Part shown: positions 25,133 to 33,268 of the stretch, piece by piece
Position numbering within the stretch: the first letter of the stretch is position 1
How the letters are laid out: each line of letters opens with the position of its first letter
Assembly: GCF_900188485.1 (NCBI RefSeq)
Contig: NZ_FZPH01000004.1
Location: 191,304-255,303, forward strand
Direction of reading: 5' to 3'
DNA length: 64,000 nt
DNA from: Asanoa hainanensis
GTDB lineage: Bacteria; Actinomycetota; Actinomycetes; Mycobacteriales; Micromonosporaceae
Translations under genes and position numbers: made by a program
Notes under the pieces: generated by a model
The model's database searches: none
Told to the model about the DNA's origin: nothing
What the model saw: the letters and a program-made list of their open reading frames with translations, nothing else

Positions 25133-25414
25133 CCCCAGTTGCCGCGGAAGACCACGTCGTCGGTCGGGCGGCGGCGCTTTCGCAGATCCCGTGGCGGCTC
25201 GGTGCTGTAGCCCACGGAGATGGCGCCGCTGCGCGTAGCGGTCGAGGTCGGCGGCCGTGTCGAGGACCAGGAACCCCCAACCCTGTGACATGCCGGCGGA
25301 CGGGGCGCGCAGGCCGTTGTGCAGGATCCGGTCGACGACCTCGGGCGGCACCGGACGGTCGAGCTCGTAGCTGCGCACCATCCGGCGTTTGCGGACAACA
25401 TCCTGAAACTCCAT
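25129..25414 (-). pseudogene. Nitroreductase-family remnant with internal deletion
   Basis: The N-terminus (ATG 25414, MEFQDVVRKRRMVRSYELDR, then LRAPSAGMSQGWGFLVLDT) is that of a nitroreductase-family FMN protein. After about 60 codons the frame breaks. A different frame then ends with the typical C-terminus (SVGYSTEPPRDLRKRRRP, then DDVVFRGNWG) and a TAA at 25129-25131. Roughly 100-120 central codons, including most FMN contacts, are missing, and head and tail are out of frame. It cannot encode an enzyme. The end overlaps the upstream glycoside-hydrolase-like stop. Confidence 0.8.
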
Positions 25415-25457
25415 CGCATCACCGTACCGGCGGGAGGTTCGCTGGTACGGTGCGGCG

Positions 25458-26810
25458 ATGATCGATCGCGATCGACTCGACGCGCTTCTCGCCCGCGAGC
25501 GGGCCGCGTTCGTCGCCACGCATCCCCGGTCCGCCGACGCGTACGCGGCCGCCGGCAACCTGTTCGGCCGGGTGCCGATGACCTGGATGAACAAGGCCGC
25601 CACCGGACTTCCCGTGTACGCGGCCCGGGCGCGCGGCTCCCGGCTGACCGATGTGGACGGTCACGACTACGTCGACTTCTGCCTGGGCGACACCGCCGCC
25701 ATGGCCGGCCATTCGCCGCCCGCCGTGGTCGCGGCGGTCACCGACCGGTTGGCGTCCGGCGGCGGACTGGCCACGATGCTGCCCACCGAGGACGCCGCCT
25801 GGGTCGGCGAAGAGCTGGCCCGGCGGTTCGGCGTGCCGAGGTGGAGCTTCGCGCTGACCGCGACCGACGCCAACCGGTGGGCGATCCGACTGTTGCGGGC
25901 GGTCACCGGGCGGCCCCGCATCCTGGTCAACTCCTACTGCTACCACGGCTCCGTCGACGAGTCGCTGATCGTGGTCGGGCCGGACGGTCGCGCGGCCAGC
26001 CGGCCCGGCAACGTCGGTGCGCCGAGCGACGTCACCACGACCAGCCGGGTCGCGGAATACAACGACCTGGCCGGGCTGGAGCGCGAGCTCGCGCACGGCG
26101 ATGTCGCCGCGGTGCTGATGGAGCCGGCGCTGACCAACATCGGCATCGTGCTGCCGGCACCCGGTTATCTGGAAGGCGTCCGCGAGCTGACCCGGCGGCA
26201 CGGCAGCTACCTCGTCAACGACGAGACGCACACGTTCTCCGCCGGGCCGGGCGGCGCGACCGCGGCCTGGGGCCTCGAACCCGACGTGGTCACCATCGGC
26301 AAGGCGATCGGCGGCGGCATTCCGATCGGCGCGTACGGCCTGTCCGAACCGCTCGCGGACCTGCTCGGCAACCGCGCCGACCTGGACCTGGTCGACATGG
26401 GCGGGGTCGGCGGCACGCTGGCCGGCAACCCGCTCTCGCTGACCGCCGCACGGGCCACCCTGCAGCACGTGCTGACGCCGACCGCGTTCGCCGGCATGAT
26501 CGCGGTGGCGACCGCGTTCGCCGACGGGGTGCGCGACATCATCGACCGCGCGGGCCTGCCGTGGTCGGTCACCCAGCTCGGCGCGCGCGTGGAGTACCGC
26601 TTCCAGTCCCCCGCGCCGACCAGTGGCGGCGCCTCGGCCGCGGCTGCGGACCCCGCGTTGGAGGACTACCTGCACGCGTACCTGTTGAACCGGGGCGTGC
26701 TGTTGACCCCGTTCCACAACATGGCGCTGACGAGCCCGGACACGACGCTCGCCGACGTGGCCGCACACCACGAGGTGTTCGCGGCGGCGGTCGCCTCCCT
26801 CAAGGGCTAG
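25458..26810 (+). CDS. Class III aminotransferase (glutamate-1-semialdehyde aminomutase-like)
   Basis: A 450-residue PLP enzyme. Landmarks are GSRLTDVDGHDYVDFCLGD (about 61-79), ANRWAIRLLRAVTGRPRIL (about 138-156), the cofactor-ring Asp in YLVNDETHTF (about 252-261) and the PLP lysine in VVTIGKAIGGGIPIGAYG (about 276-293). It resembles aspartate-aminotransferase-family class III proteins close to HemL, but hemL partners are absent. The usual GSEA motif is replaced by TATDAN, so a different transaminase or mutase substrate is likely. It is monocistronic, and its stop overlaps the convergent SnoaL-like gene by 4 bp. Confidence 0.85.
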   Translation: MIDRDRLDALLARERAAFVATHPRSADAYAAAGNLFGRVPMTWMNKAATGLPVYAARARGSRLTDVDGHDYVDFCLGDTAAMAGHSPPAVVAAVTDRLASGGGLATMLPTEDAAWVGEELARRFGVPRWSFALTATDANRWAIRLLRAVTGRPRILVNSYCYHGSVDESLIVVGPDGRAASRPGNVGAPSDVTTTSRVAEYNDLAGLERELAHGDVAAVLMEPALTNIGIVLPAPGYLEGVRELTRRHGSYLVNDETHTFSAGPGGATAAWGLEPDVVTIGKAIGGGIPIGAYGLSEPLADLLGNRADLDLVDMGGVGGTLAGNPLSLTAARATLQHVLTPTAFAGMIAVATAFADGVRDIIDRAGLPWSVTQLGARVEYRFQSPAPTSGGASAAAADPALEDYLHAYLLNRGVLLTPFHNMALTSPDTTLADVAAHHEVFAAAVASLKG

Positions 26811-27241
26811 GCGGCCAGCTCGGTGTCGTCGGCCGTCGCACTGTCGTCCGCGAACGAGTGGTGCTCGTGGGTGACCTGCCAGCGGCCGTCGCGCTTGACC
26901 AGGCCGACGGTCAGCCGCAGCCGCAGGTCGGGCTTGGCGGCGAGCTCGGCGGGCGTGCCACAGCGCAGCAGCCCGTGCGCGAACGCCACGTCGTCGCCGA
27001 CCGTCAGGTCGAGTGACTCCAGCGCGAACTCCGCGCCCTGCGCCTGCCAGGTGAAGAAGTCCGGCCAGGTCGCGCGGTAGGCGGCCAGGCCACGAACGCC
27101 GGCGTACGGCGGCGGCACGTCGAACATCACGATGTCGTCGGCGTGGTCGGCCGACACTCCGTCGAGGTCGCCGGCGTGCACGGCCCTGACCCAGTCGCGG
27201 ATGAGGCGGTCGATGGCGATGCGGTCGGCGTCGGTCGGCAT
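26807..27241 (-). CDS. SnoaL/NTF2-like fold protein
   Basis: A 144-residue NTF2-like protein of the SgcJ/SnoaL type. It has IDRLIRDWVRAVHAGDLDGV (about 9-28), DIVMFDVPPPYAGVRGLAAY (about 36-55), a central VAFAHGLLRCGT and the closing DGRWQVTHEHHSF (about 119-131). The fold hosts many small-molecule enzymes and ketosteroid-isomerase-like proteins; activity is unknown. It starts 4 bp after the TetR gene ends, in the same leftward operon. Confidence 0.83.
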   Translation of the reverse strand: MPTDADRIAIDRLIRDWVRAVHAGDLDGVSADHADDIVMFDVPPPYAGVRGLAAYRATWPDFFTWQAQGAEFALESLDLTVGDDVAFAHGLLRCGTPAELAAKPDLRLRLTVGLVKRDGRWQVTHEHHSFADDSATADDTELAA

Positions 27242-27245
27242 GCGG

Positions 27246-27884
27246 TCAATTCTCCGCGCAGAGCTGGGCTCGCAGGGTCGAAACGGCCCATCCCTCGAAG
27301 CGCTCGGGAGACCAACCCCGATCGCGTACGAACAGCAGGTACAGCTCGGGCGAGAGGATCGAGTAGAGCACGTCGGCGGCGTCGGCAGCGGAGACGCCGG
27401 GCCGGGCGCCGGGCTTGGCCATCAACGACCGCGCGGCCGTCGACTGCACCGTGTAGCGCGGGTCGGCGTCGGGCCACAGCCCGGAGATCTCCGGGTCGGA
27501 GCCGGCGGCCTGCTCGACCGTCCGCACGATCGGCGCGACCCGTTCGAGCACGCGGGCGCTGCCGGCCACGTGGGCGAGCAGGTGCTCCGGCGCGGTCGGC
27601 GCGTCGATCCCGGCCCGGAACCAGTCACGGTCCATCGTGGCCACCGGCTCGTCGTCACCGGCGATGGTGACGTCGACCATCTCCTTGAACAACGACCGCT
27701 TGTTGCCGAACGTGAAGTAGATGGTCTGCACCGCGACCCCGGCCGCCTCGGCGACGTCGGCGAGCGTCGTGGCGCCGTAGCCCCGCTCGACGAACAACTG
27801 CCGCGCCGCGTCCAGCATGCGGGTGCGGGTCTCCCGCGCCTTCACCGTGCGCCGGTTCGGCGCCTTGCCCTTGACGCTCGTCAC
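27246..27884 (-). CDS. TetR-family transcriptional regulator
   Basis: A 212-residue TetR-like regulator. The N-terminal HTH is TRTRMLDAARQLFVERGYGATTLADVAEAAGVAVQTIYFTFGNKRSLF in outline (about 19-66), with the usual GxxxTTLxxVAxxAGV spacing. The rest is a helical ligand domain. It is divergent from the small gene at 27945 and leads the SnoaL-like gene. Repeated ACTCTAG words in the 60-bp divergent gap are the probable operator. Ligand unknown. Confidence 0.9.
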   Translation of the reverse strand: MTSVKGKAPNRRTVKARETRTRMLDAARQLFVERGYGATTLADVAEAAGVAVQTIYFTFGNKRSLFKEMVDVTIAGDDEPVATMDRDWFRAGIDAPTAPEHLLAHVAGSARVLERVAPIVRTVEQAAGSDPEISGLWPDADPRYTVQSTAARSLMAKPGARPGVSAADAADVLYSILSPELYLLFVRDRGWSPERFEGWAVSTLRAQLCAEN

Positions 27885-27888
27885 GGAC

Positions 27889-27929
27889 CTAGTGTAACTC
27901 TAGAGTCAGTCACTAGTGAACGACTCTAG
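27889..27929. promoter_or_regulatory. TetR operator region
   Basis: The gap between the divergent TetR gene and the gene at 27945 holds a perfect ACTCTAGAGT palindrome (27897-27906), a second ACTCTAG (27923-27929), and an outer inverted pair CTAGTG (27889-27894) and CACTAG (27911-27916). The right gene's ribosome site (GAGGAG, 27931-27936) follows directly. Confidence 0.55.
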
Positions 27930-27944
27930 CGAGGAGATCAGAAA

Positions 27945-28229
27945 ATGTCGATCGTGCGTGTCACCCGGTTCACCACCGACCACCCGGACACCGACGTGCT
28001 GGCGAAGCGGGCCGAGCTCATCGCCACCGTGCGCGCCCAGTTCGCCGGGCCCACCGCGACCCGCCTGACCCGCGACACCGAGAGCCAGACCTGGACCGAC
28101 ACCTGGACCTGGGAGTCGGCGGCACACGCCGACGCCGCGGCCGCGGCCCGCCTGCCGCTCGCCGCCGAGGCGTTCGCACTGGTCGAGCTGAAGGGTGTCG
28201 AAACGGCCGAGATCGTCGACGAGCGGTAG
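27945..28229 (+). CDS. Small hypothetical protein (possible dimeric alpha/beta barrel)
   Basis: A 94-residue cytoplasmic protein. It begins VRVTRFTTD, has a central TWTDTWTWESAAHADAA segment (about 49-65) and ends AEAFALVELKGVETAEIV. Size and strand-helix order resemble the dimeric alpha/beta-barrel fold of antibiotic-biosynthesis-monooxygenase-like proteins, but no diagnostic motif is present. A good ribosome site (GAGGAG) lies 8 nt before ATG 27945. It is divergent from the TetR gene through a repeat-rich operator, so it is probably a TetR target. Confidence 0.72.
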   Translation: MSIVRVTRFTTDHPDTDVLAKRAELIATVRAQFAGPTATRLTRDTESQTWTDTWTWESAAHADAAAAARLPLAAEAFALVELKGVETAEIVDER

Positions 28230-28236
28230 AGCGCGC

Positions 28237-28536
28237 TCAGCCGAGGAGGCGGTCGATGGTGGCGACCTTGCTGTCGAGGGCGCCGGTCACGCCCTCGCGC
28301 CAGTCCACCTTGATGACCGTCGAGGTGCGTGGGGCGCGGGCCTGGACGGCGGCGACGGCGGCCTTGACCACGGCCATCGCCTCGTCCCAGGTCTCGCCCT
28401 CGACCGTGGTGAACATGGCGTCGGTGCGGTGCGGCAGGCCCGACGCGCGGACCACCTTGACCGCCTCCGCGACCAGGTCGGCGACCCCCTCGCCGACGCC
28501 CAACGGGGTCACGCTGAACGCCACCAGGACCGACAT
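28237..28536 (-). CDS. Thiamine-binding/YqgV (MTH1187) family protein
   Basis: A 99-residue protein of the MTH1187/YqgV family. It opens [20 protein letters not shown] (about 2-21), has [21 protein letters not shown] (about 34-54) and ends with the basic VIKVDWREG. Members fold as ferredoxin-like tetramers, and some bind thiamine or hydroxymethyl-pyrimidine. ATG 28536 shares one base with the Rrf2 stop (TGATG), so the pair is tightly coupled. Five extra residues upstream are possible. Confidence 0.82.
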   Translation of the reverse strand: MSVLVAFSVTPLGVGEGVADLVAEAVKVVRASGLPHRTDAMFTTVEGETWDEAMAVVKAAVAAVQARAPRTSTVIKVDWREGVTGALDSKVATIDRLLG

Positions 28537-28991
28537 CAGCGCGGCTGCCAAGCGTCGGGCAGGGCGGTCAGCTTGCGGATGTGCGCGGGCAGCTTGCCAC
28601 TGAGCACGTCGGCCAGCGTCGTCTCGTCGACCACCTCGCGGACGGCGGCGCGGACCGCCACCCAGATCCGGGGCAGGTTCTGGGCGGAGCCTTCGTAAGC
28701 CGTCTCCTCGGGGCGCACGCCGCGCACCCCGGCCAGCGGACCATCCACCGCCCGCAGGATCGCGCCCACCGTCACCTCGCGCGGCGGCTGGGTCAGCGTG
28801 TAGCCGCCTTCGGCACCGCGTTGCGCCCGGACGATGCCCGCGCGGCGCAGGTCGGCCAGGACCGCCTCGAGGAACTTGCGTGGCATGTCCTGGTCGGCGG
28901 CCAAGGCCTGAGCCGACATCACCGACGGGTACGCCGCGGCGAGGCTCAGTGCCGCGCGTACCGCGTAGTCGCCCCGCGCCGAAATCTGCAC
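28536..28991 (-). CDS. Rrf2-family transcriptional regulator
   Basis: A 151-residue Rrf2-type winged-helix protein. The start [18 protein letters not shown] (about 2-19), [20 protein letters not shown] (about 35-54) and [13 protein letters not shown] (about 58-70) are characteristic. No cysteine occurs anywhere, so it cannot hold a cluster in the way IscR or NsrR does, and must sense something else or act redox-independently. It lies 7 bp after the AraC-like gene and overlaps the YqgV gene, forming an operon. Confidence 0.88.
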   Translation of the reverse strand: MQISARGDYAVRAALSLAAAYPSVMSAQALAADQDMPRKFLEAVLADLRRAGIVRAQRGAEGGYTLTQPPREVTVGAILRAVDGPLAGVRGVRPEETAYEGSAQNLPRIWVAVRAAVREVVDETTLADVLSGKLPAHIRKLTALPDAWQPR

Positions 28992-28998
28992 GGGACCA

Positions 28999-29934
28999 TC
29001 ATGCCTCGCCCGCGACCCGGGGTGTCGGCCGCCCGTGAAGATCAGCGGCGGCCGGCCGCCGTTGGGCCGGGAACGTGTTGCGCGGCGGAGGCCGTTGGGC
29101 GGACCGGAACGCGCCCGGGCTGGTGCCCGCCTCGCGGTGGAAGAACCGCCCGAAGTTGGTCGGCTCCGGGAAGCCCAGCCGCCGGCCGATGTCGGCGATC
29201 GGGTCGTCGGTGACCGCGAGCAACCGCTTGGCCTCCAGCGTCACCCGATCGTCGATGACCTGCTTGGCGCTGCGACCGGTGGCCGCGAGACAGGCCCGGG
29301 TGACCGTGCGCACGGAGTAGCCCATCCGCTCCGCGTACTCCTCGACCCGCCTGGTCCGGGTGAAGTCCTCCTCGACCGCCAGGCGGAACCGGACGTACGC
29401 GTCGTTGCGCTCGGCCGGCCGGCGACCGGGCAGCAGCGCGATGCGCAGCAGCAGCACGGCGAGCTGGTGCCGGAGCAGGCCGGCGGCGAGCGTGCCGGAA
29501 CGGTGGCGCTGGCAGTCGACGACGAGCTGGCTCACCTCGTTGATGACCGCGTCCTCGTCCTCACCCGCGAGCTGCCAGCAGGCCGGGCCGAGCCCGCTGT
29601 CGAGCAACGCCGGGTCGTCGGCGACCTCCGCGACCGCGGACGGCTCCCAACACACGACGACGGCGTCGAGCCCGGCGCCGCCGTTGTGGCGGATCACCTG
29701 GCCGGGCCGCACCCAGAGCAGCGTGCCGGGCCGGCACAGATAAGGCCGGAAGTCGATCTCGTGCTGACCGTGGCCGACCGTGACCAGCACGAGGACGTGT
29801 TGGTCGCACCGGCGCACGCCGGCCAGGTCGTAGTGTGCGGACAGCTCGCGCAGAGTAACGGTGCCGACACCAGCCCAGCCGGGCGCGGGCGCCAGCGCCG
29901 CACTGTCTCCGGCCGGCTGACCGATAAGGGCCAT
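28999..29934 (-). CDS. AraC-family transcriptional regulator
   Basis: A 311-residue AraC/XylS-type protein. An N-terminal cupin-like sensing domain (about 20-150, with FRPYLCRPGTLLWVRPGQV) is followed by the paired HTH domain (about 195-290): EEYAERMGYSVRTVTRACLAATG, then IADIGRRLGFPEPTNFGRFFHREAGTSPG in outline, with the family's FxR-FxREAGxSPxxFR signature. The start at 29934 is taken because the sensing domain begins shortly after; an ATG 42 bp upstream is also in frame. The Rrf2 and YqgV genes follow on the same strand. Confidence 0.9.
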   Translation of the reverse strand: MALIGQPAGDSAALAPAPGWAGVGTVTLRELSAHYDLAGVRRCDQHVLVLVTVGHGQHEIDFRPYLCRPGTLLWVRPGQVIRHNGGAGLDAVVVCWEPSAVAEVADDPALLDSGLGPACWQLAGEDEDAVINEVSQLVVDCQRHRSGTLAAGLLRHQLAVLLLRIALLPGRRPAERNDAYVRFRLAVEEDFTRTRRVEEYAERMGYSVRTVTRACLAATGRSAKQVIDDRVTLEAKRLLAVTDDPIADIGRRLGFPEPTNFGRFFHREAGTSPGAFRSAQRPPPRNTFPAQRRPAAADLHGRPTPRVAGEA

Positions 29935-30016
29935 CGCCCGACGGTAGCCGGGGACGGGCCGGAGCGCATCCCACAAGCCGGTGACGATCCCCGTCCGTGG
30001 TAGCCGAACCCCGCCC

Positions 30017-30703
30017 CTAGTCCTCTTCGGACAGTGGCTTCCGCGGAGCCGGCCGGGTCATCGTGAGCGCCACCTCGCTCGGCTGCAACGGCGGTTGGCT
30101 CAACGGGTGGGCCCGTTCCGGGCGCATGCTGTCGAGGAACAGCTCCGCGTTGCGGCGCCAGGCGCCGGGCGCCACGTCGCGGGTGACCTCCGCGACCCGG
30201 GAGTTCGAGAGCGTGAGGAAGACCAGGTCCTCGGTCGTGAAGTCGGGGCGGATGACGCCTTCGGTGCGGGCGCGGCTGATCAGCTCCACGATCCGGCGCT
30301 GGATCTGCCGGCGGAGCTCCGACAGCCGGGGCGCGCCGTCGAACCGCGTGGTCATCAGGTTGAGGTAGCCGCCGCGCTCGGCCTCGTGCGCGCAGGTCTC
30401 CAGCAGGTAGCCGGCCAGCCCCGTCCACCGGTCGGGGTTGGCCAGCGCACGCTCGACCAGGTCGAGCTGGGCCCGCAGCGGCTCCTCGAGCACCGCCTCC
30501 CAGAGCGCCAGCCGGGTCGGGAAGTGCCGGTAGAGAGTGCCGGGGCCGACGCCGGCCGTGGTCGCGATCCGGTCGAGCGGCGCGTGCAGCCCGTCTGTCG
30601 CGAACAGCGCGCGAGCCGCCACCAGCAGGCGCTCCCTGTTGCGGACGCTGTCGCTGCGCTCGGCGCGGGTGCGCCGTGTCCCCCCACCAGCCTCGTTCGC
30701 CAC
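30017..30703 (-). CDS. TetR-family transcriptional regulator
   Basis: A 228-residue TetR-type regulator. The HTH spans about 21-68 (LVAARALFATDGLHAPLDRI, then AGVGPGTLYRHFPTRLALWEAV), followed by a helical ligand domain (SetR/PsrA-like C-terminus). It is divergent from the FAD oxidoreductase gene, with a perfect 9-bp inverted repeat in between, and so very probably represses that gene and itself. The C-terminal 30 residues are Pro/Arg-rich. Confidence 0.9.
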   Translation of the reverse strand: MANEAGGGTRRTRAERSDSVRNRERLLVAARALFATDGLHAPLDRIATTAGVGPGTLYRHFPTRLALWEAVLEEPLRAQLDLVERALANPDRWTGLAGYLLETCAHEAERGGYLNLMTTRFDGAPRLSELRRQIQRRIVELISRARTEGVIRPDFTTEDLVFLTLSNSRVAEVTRDVAPGAWRRNAELFLDSMRPERAHPLSQPPLQPSEVALTMTRPAPRKPLSEED

Positions 30704-30751
30704 GCGTCCAGCATAGCGGGAATACCGGAGAGCCGTATCCGTTACACCCTC

Positions 30752-30775
30752 TTAACGGAGGCATCACTCCGTTAA
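30752..30775. promoter_or_regulatory. TetR operator, perfect 9-bp inverted repeat
   Basis: TTAACGGAG (30752-30760) and CTCCGTTAA (30767-30775) flank a 6-nt centre. The site is 22 bp before the GTG start of the FAD oxidoreductase gene and overlaps its expected -10 (TAAAGT, 30773-30778). Symmetry and position make it the likely target of the divergent TetR protein. Confidence 0.7.
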
Positions 30776-30797
30776 AGTATCGAGGGAGTTCAACACT

Positions 30798-31895
30798 GTG
30801 AGCAGCACCGACACCCGCCCGACCGTCACGGTCCTGGGCGGCGGATACAGCGGCATCAAGGTCGCCAAGGCGCTCGACGACGTCGCCGACGTGACGCTCG
30901 TCGCACCCGCCGACGCGTTCACCCACAACAGCGCCGCCTGGCGGGCCCTGGTCGAGCCGGAATGGCTGGACCGGATCTTCCTGCCGTACGACCGCCTGCT
31001 GACCCGCGGCCGGTTCGTGCACGACCGGGCGACCGCCGTCGACGGGCGCCGGGTCACCCTCGCCTCCGGGCAGGTGCTCGAACCCGACCACCTGGTCCTG
31101 GCGACCGGCTCGGGCTACCCGTTCCCGGCCAAGGTCGACGAGCGGAACGCCGACACCGCCCGAGCCAGGTTCCAGCAGGCCCACCAGGAGCTGCGGGACG
31201 CGAAGCGGGTCCTGGTGATCGGCGCCGGGCCGGCGGGCCTGGAGCTGGCCGGCGAGATCAGGGCCTTCTTCCCCGACAAGACGGTGACCATCGTCGGCGC
31301 GGACAGCGACGTCATGCCCGGCCCGTTCGACCAGGACCTGCGCGACGAGCTGCGCCGCCAGCTCGACGAGCTGGGTGTGGAGCTGCGGCTCGGCACCCCG
31401 ATCCGCGACCTGCCGGCGGTGCCACCGACCACCGTCGGCGACGTCGTGGTGACGACGGCGGAGGGCGAGAAGCTGACGGCGGACGTCTGGTACCAGGCCT
31501 TCGGCGTGACACCGGCAACCGGCTACCTGCGCGGCGACCTCGCCGCGGCCCGCCACCCCAACGGCCTGGTGCGGGTCGACGACCAGCTCCGGGTCGCTGG
31601 TGCGGAGGGCGTCTACGCGGTCGGTGACATCACCGACGCCGACCGGGACGGCATCGGCACGGCCAGCGCGCAGGCGGACCTGGTCGCGGCGAACCTGCGG
31701 GCCAGGATCACGGGCGAGGGCGAGGTCCGGTCGTACGTGCCGGGGCCGATGGCCATCGCGGTGCCCCTGGGCCCGGACGGCGGAGCCGGCCAGCTACCTG
31801 GCCTGGACGGTGTCGCCGGTGCCGAGATGATCGCCGGCCTGAAGGGCAAGACCATGCTGGTCGAGCCCTGGGCGGCCCTCTTCGACGCGGCCTAG
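30798..31895 (+). CDS. FAD-dependent NAD(P)H oxidoreductase (NDH-2/AIF2-like)
   Basis: A 365-residue two-dinucleotide-binding flavoprotein. The FAD site is [17 protein letters not shown] (about 10-26), the NAD(P) site [20 protein letters not shown] (about 137-156), and the second FAD strand [11 protein letters not shown] (about 271-281). No redox-active CxxC is present, so it is closer to type II NADH dehydrogenase or AIF2/FSP1-like reductases that reduce quinones than to thioredoxin reductases. GTG 30798 is preceded by GAGGGAG. Regulation by the divergent TetR protein is expected. It converges on the leuC-like gene with a 4-bp overlap. Confidence 0.88.
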   Translation: MSSTDTRPTVTVLGGGYSGIKVAKALDDVADVTLVAPADAFTHNSAAWRALVEPEWLDRIFLPYDRLLTRGRFVHDRATAVDGRRVTLASGQVLEPDHLVLATGSGYPFPAKVDERNADTARARFQQAHQELRDAKRVLVIGAGPAGLELAGEIRAFFPDKTVTIVGADSDVMPGPFDQDLRDELRRQLDELGVELRLGTPIRDLPAVPPTTVGDVVVTTAEGEKLTADVWYQAFGVTPATGYLRGDLAAARHPNGLVRVDDQLRVAGAEGVYAVGDITDADRDGIGTASAQADLVAANLRARITGEGEVRSYVPGPMAIAVPLGPDGGAGQLPGLDGVAGAEMIAGLKGKTMLVEPWAALFDAA

Positions 31896-33268
31896 TCGAG
31901 GTCCGCGGCCGCGGTCAGCCGACCGGTGACCGCGGTCGCGGCCGCGACGAGGGGTGACACCAGGTGGGTCCGGGCTCCCGGGCCTTGCCTGCCCTCGAAG
32001 TTGCGGTTCGAGGTCGACGCGCTGCGGGTGCCCGGAGCCATCCGGTCCGGGTTCAAGCCCAGGCACATCGAGCAGCCGGCGGCCCGCCACTGGGCGCCGG
32101 CCGCGGTGAAGACCTCGGCCAGGCCCTCCTCCTCGGCCTGGGCGCGGACCTTCATCGAGCCCGGCACCACCAGCATGGTGACGCCGTCGGCGACCCGCCG
32201 GCCGCGCAGCACCGTCGCGGCGGCCCGCAGGTCCTCGATCCGGCCGTTCGTGCACGAGCCCAGGAACACGGTGTCGACGGCGATGTCGCGCACCGGGGTG
32301 CCGGGCGTCAGCTCCATGTAGCGCAGGGCCTGCTCGGCCGCGGAGCGCACCAGCGGGTCGTCGAACTCCTCCGGCGCCGGCACCACGCCCGACACCGGCA
32401 CCGCCTGGGCCGGGTTGGTGCCCCAGGTGACGAACGGGCGCACGGCCGCGCCGTCCAGGACGACAGTCCGGTCGAAGACCGCGTCCTCGTCGGTACGCAG
32501 GCCCCGCCAGTGGTCGAGCGCGAGCGCGGCGTACGGACGACCAGCCAGATAGGCGTACGTGGTCTCGTCGGGCGCCACCATGCCCGCCCGGGCGCCGAAC
32601 TCGATCGACATGTTGCACAACGTCATCCGCGCTTCCATCGACAGCGCCTCGATCGCGGTGCCCCGATATTCGACGATGTGCCCGGCCCCGCCGCCGACGC
32701 CCACCCGCGCGATGATCGCGAGAATGAGGTCCTTGGCGGTCACGTCCGGCGCCAAGCGGCCGTCGACCCGCACCTCCATCGTGCGCGGCATCCGCTGCGG
32801 CAAAGTCTGCGTGGCGAGTACGTGCTCGACCTCGCTCGTGCCGATGCCGAACGCCAGCGCGCCGAACGCGCCGTGGGTCGACGTGTGCGAGTCGCCGCAG
32901 ACGATGGTCATGCCCGGCTGGGTGAGGCCTAGCTGCGGCGCCACCACGTGCACGATGCCCTGCTCGGCGTCACCCAGCGAGAACAGCCGGATGCCGAACT
33001 CGGCGCAGTTGCGGCGCAGCGCCTCGACCTGCGCCCGGGCCATCGGGTCGGCGATGGTCAGCCCGAGCGTCGGCACGGCGTGGTCCTCCATGGCGAGGGT
33101 GAGCTCCGGGCGGCGGACCCGCCGCCCGGCCGCCCGGAGCCCGTCGAACGCCTGCGGCGACGACACCTCGTGCACCAGGTGCAGGTCGACGTAGAGCAGG
33201 TCGGGCTCGCCCGCCGCCCGCCGCACCAGGTGCGCCTCCCAGATCTTGCGTGCCAGCACCTCGCCCAT
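31892..33268 (-). CDS. LeuC-like aconitase-family hydratase, large subunit (no LeuD nearby)
   Basis: A 458-residue large subunit of the 3-isopropylmalate dehydratase/homoaconitase class. The [4Fe-4S] cysteines are in [12 protein letters not shown] (about 333-344) and [12 protein letters not shown] (about 395-406). [20 protein letters not shown] (about 125-144) and [12 protein letters not shown] (about 418-429) complete the active site. The enzyme needs a small LeuD-type swivelling subunit, but no such gene lies in the cluster. As last gene of a catabolic operon it probably hydrates or dehydrates a branched hydroxy- or unsaturated diacid (citramalate/mesaconate- or dimethylmaleate-like) rather than serving leucine synthesis. 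ATG 33268 shares one base with the ABC ATPase stop. Confidence 0.87.
   Translation of the reverse strand: MGEVLARKIWEAHLVRRAAGEPDLLYVDLHLVHEVSSPQAFDGLRAAGRRVRRPELTLAMEDHAVPTLGLTIADPMARAQVEALRRNCAEFGIRLFSLGDAEQGIVHVVAPQLGLTQPGMTIVCGDSHTSTHGAFGALAFGIGTSEVEHVLATQTLPQRMPRTMEVRVDGRLAPDVTAKDLILAIIARVGVGGGAGHIVEYRGTAIEALSMEARMTLCNMSIEFGARAGMVAPDETTYAYLAGRPYAALALDHWRGLRTDEDAVFDRTVVLDGAAVRPFVTWGTNPAQAVPVSGVVPAPEEFDDPLVRSAAEQALRYMELTPGTPVRDIAVDTVFLGSCTNGRIEDLRAAATVLRGRRVADGVTMLVVPGSMKVRAQAEEEGLAEVFTAAGAQWRAAGCSMCLGLNPDRMAPGTRSASTSNRNFEGRQGPGARTHLVSPLVAAATAVTGRLTAAADLD

Noticed and set aside
25458-26810. hemL, glutamate-1-semialdehyde aminomutase for haem synthesis
   Set aside because: No hem genes are adjacent, and the residues after the substrate-binding region differ from the usual GSEA motif.
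31892-33268. Leucine biosynthesis gene leuC
   Set aside because: leuD and other leu genes are missing, and the gene is the tail of a regulated catabolic operon.
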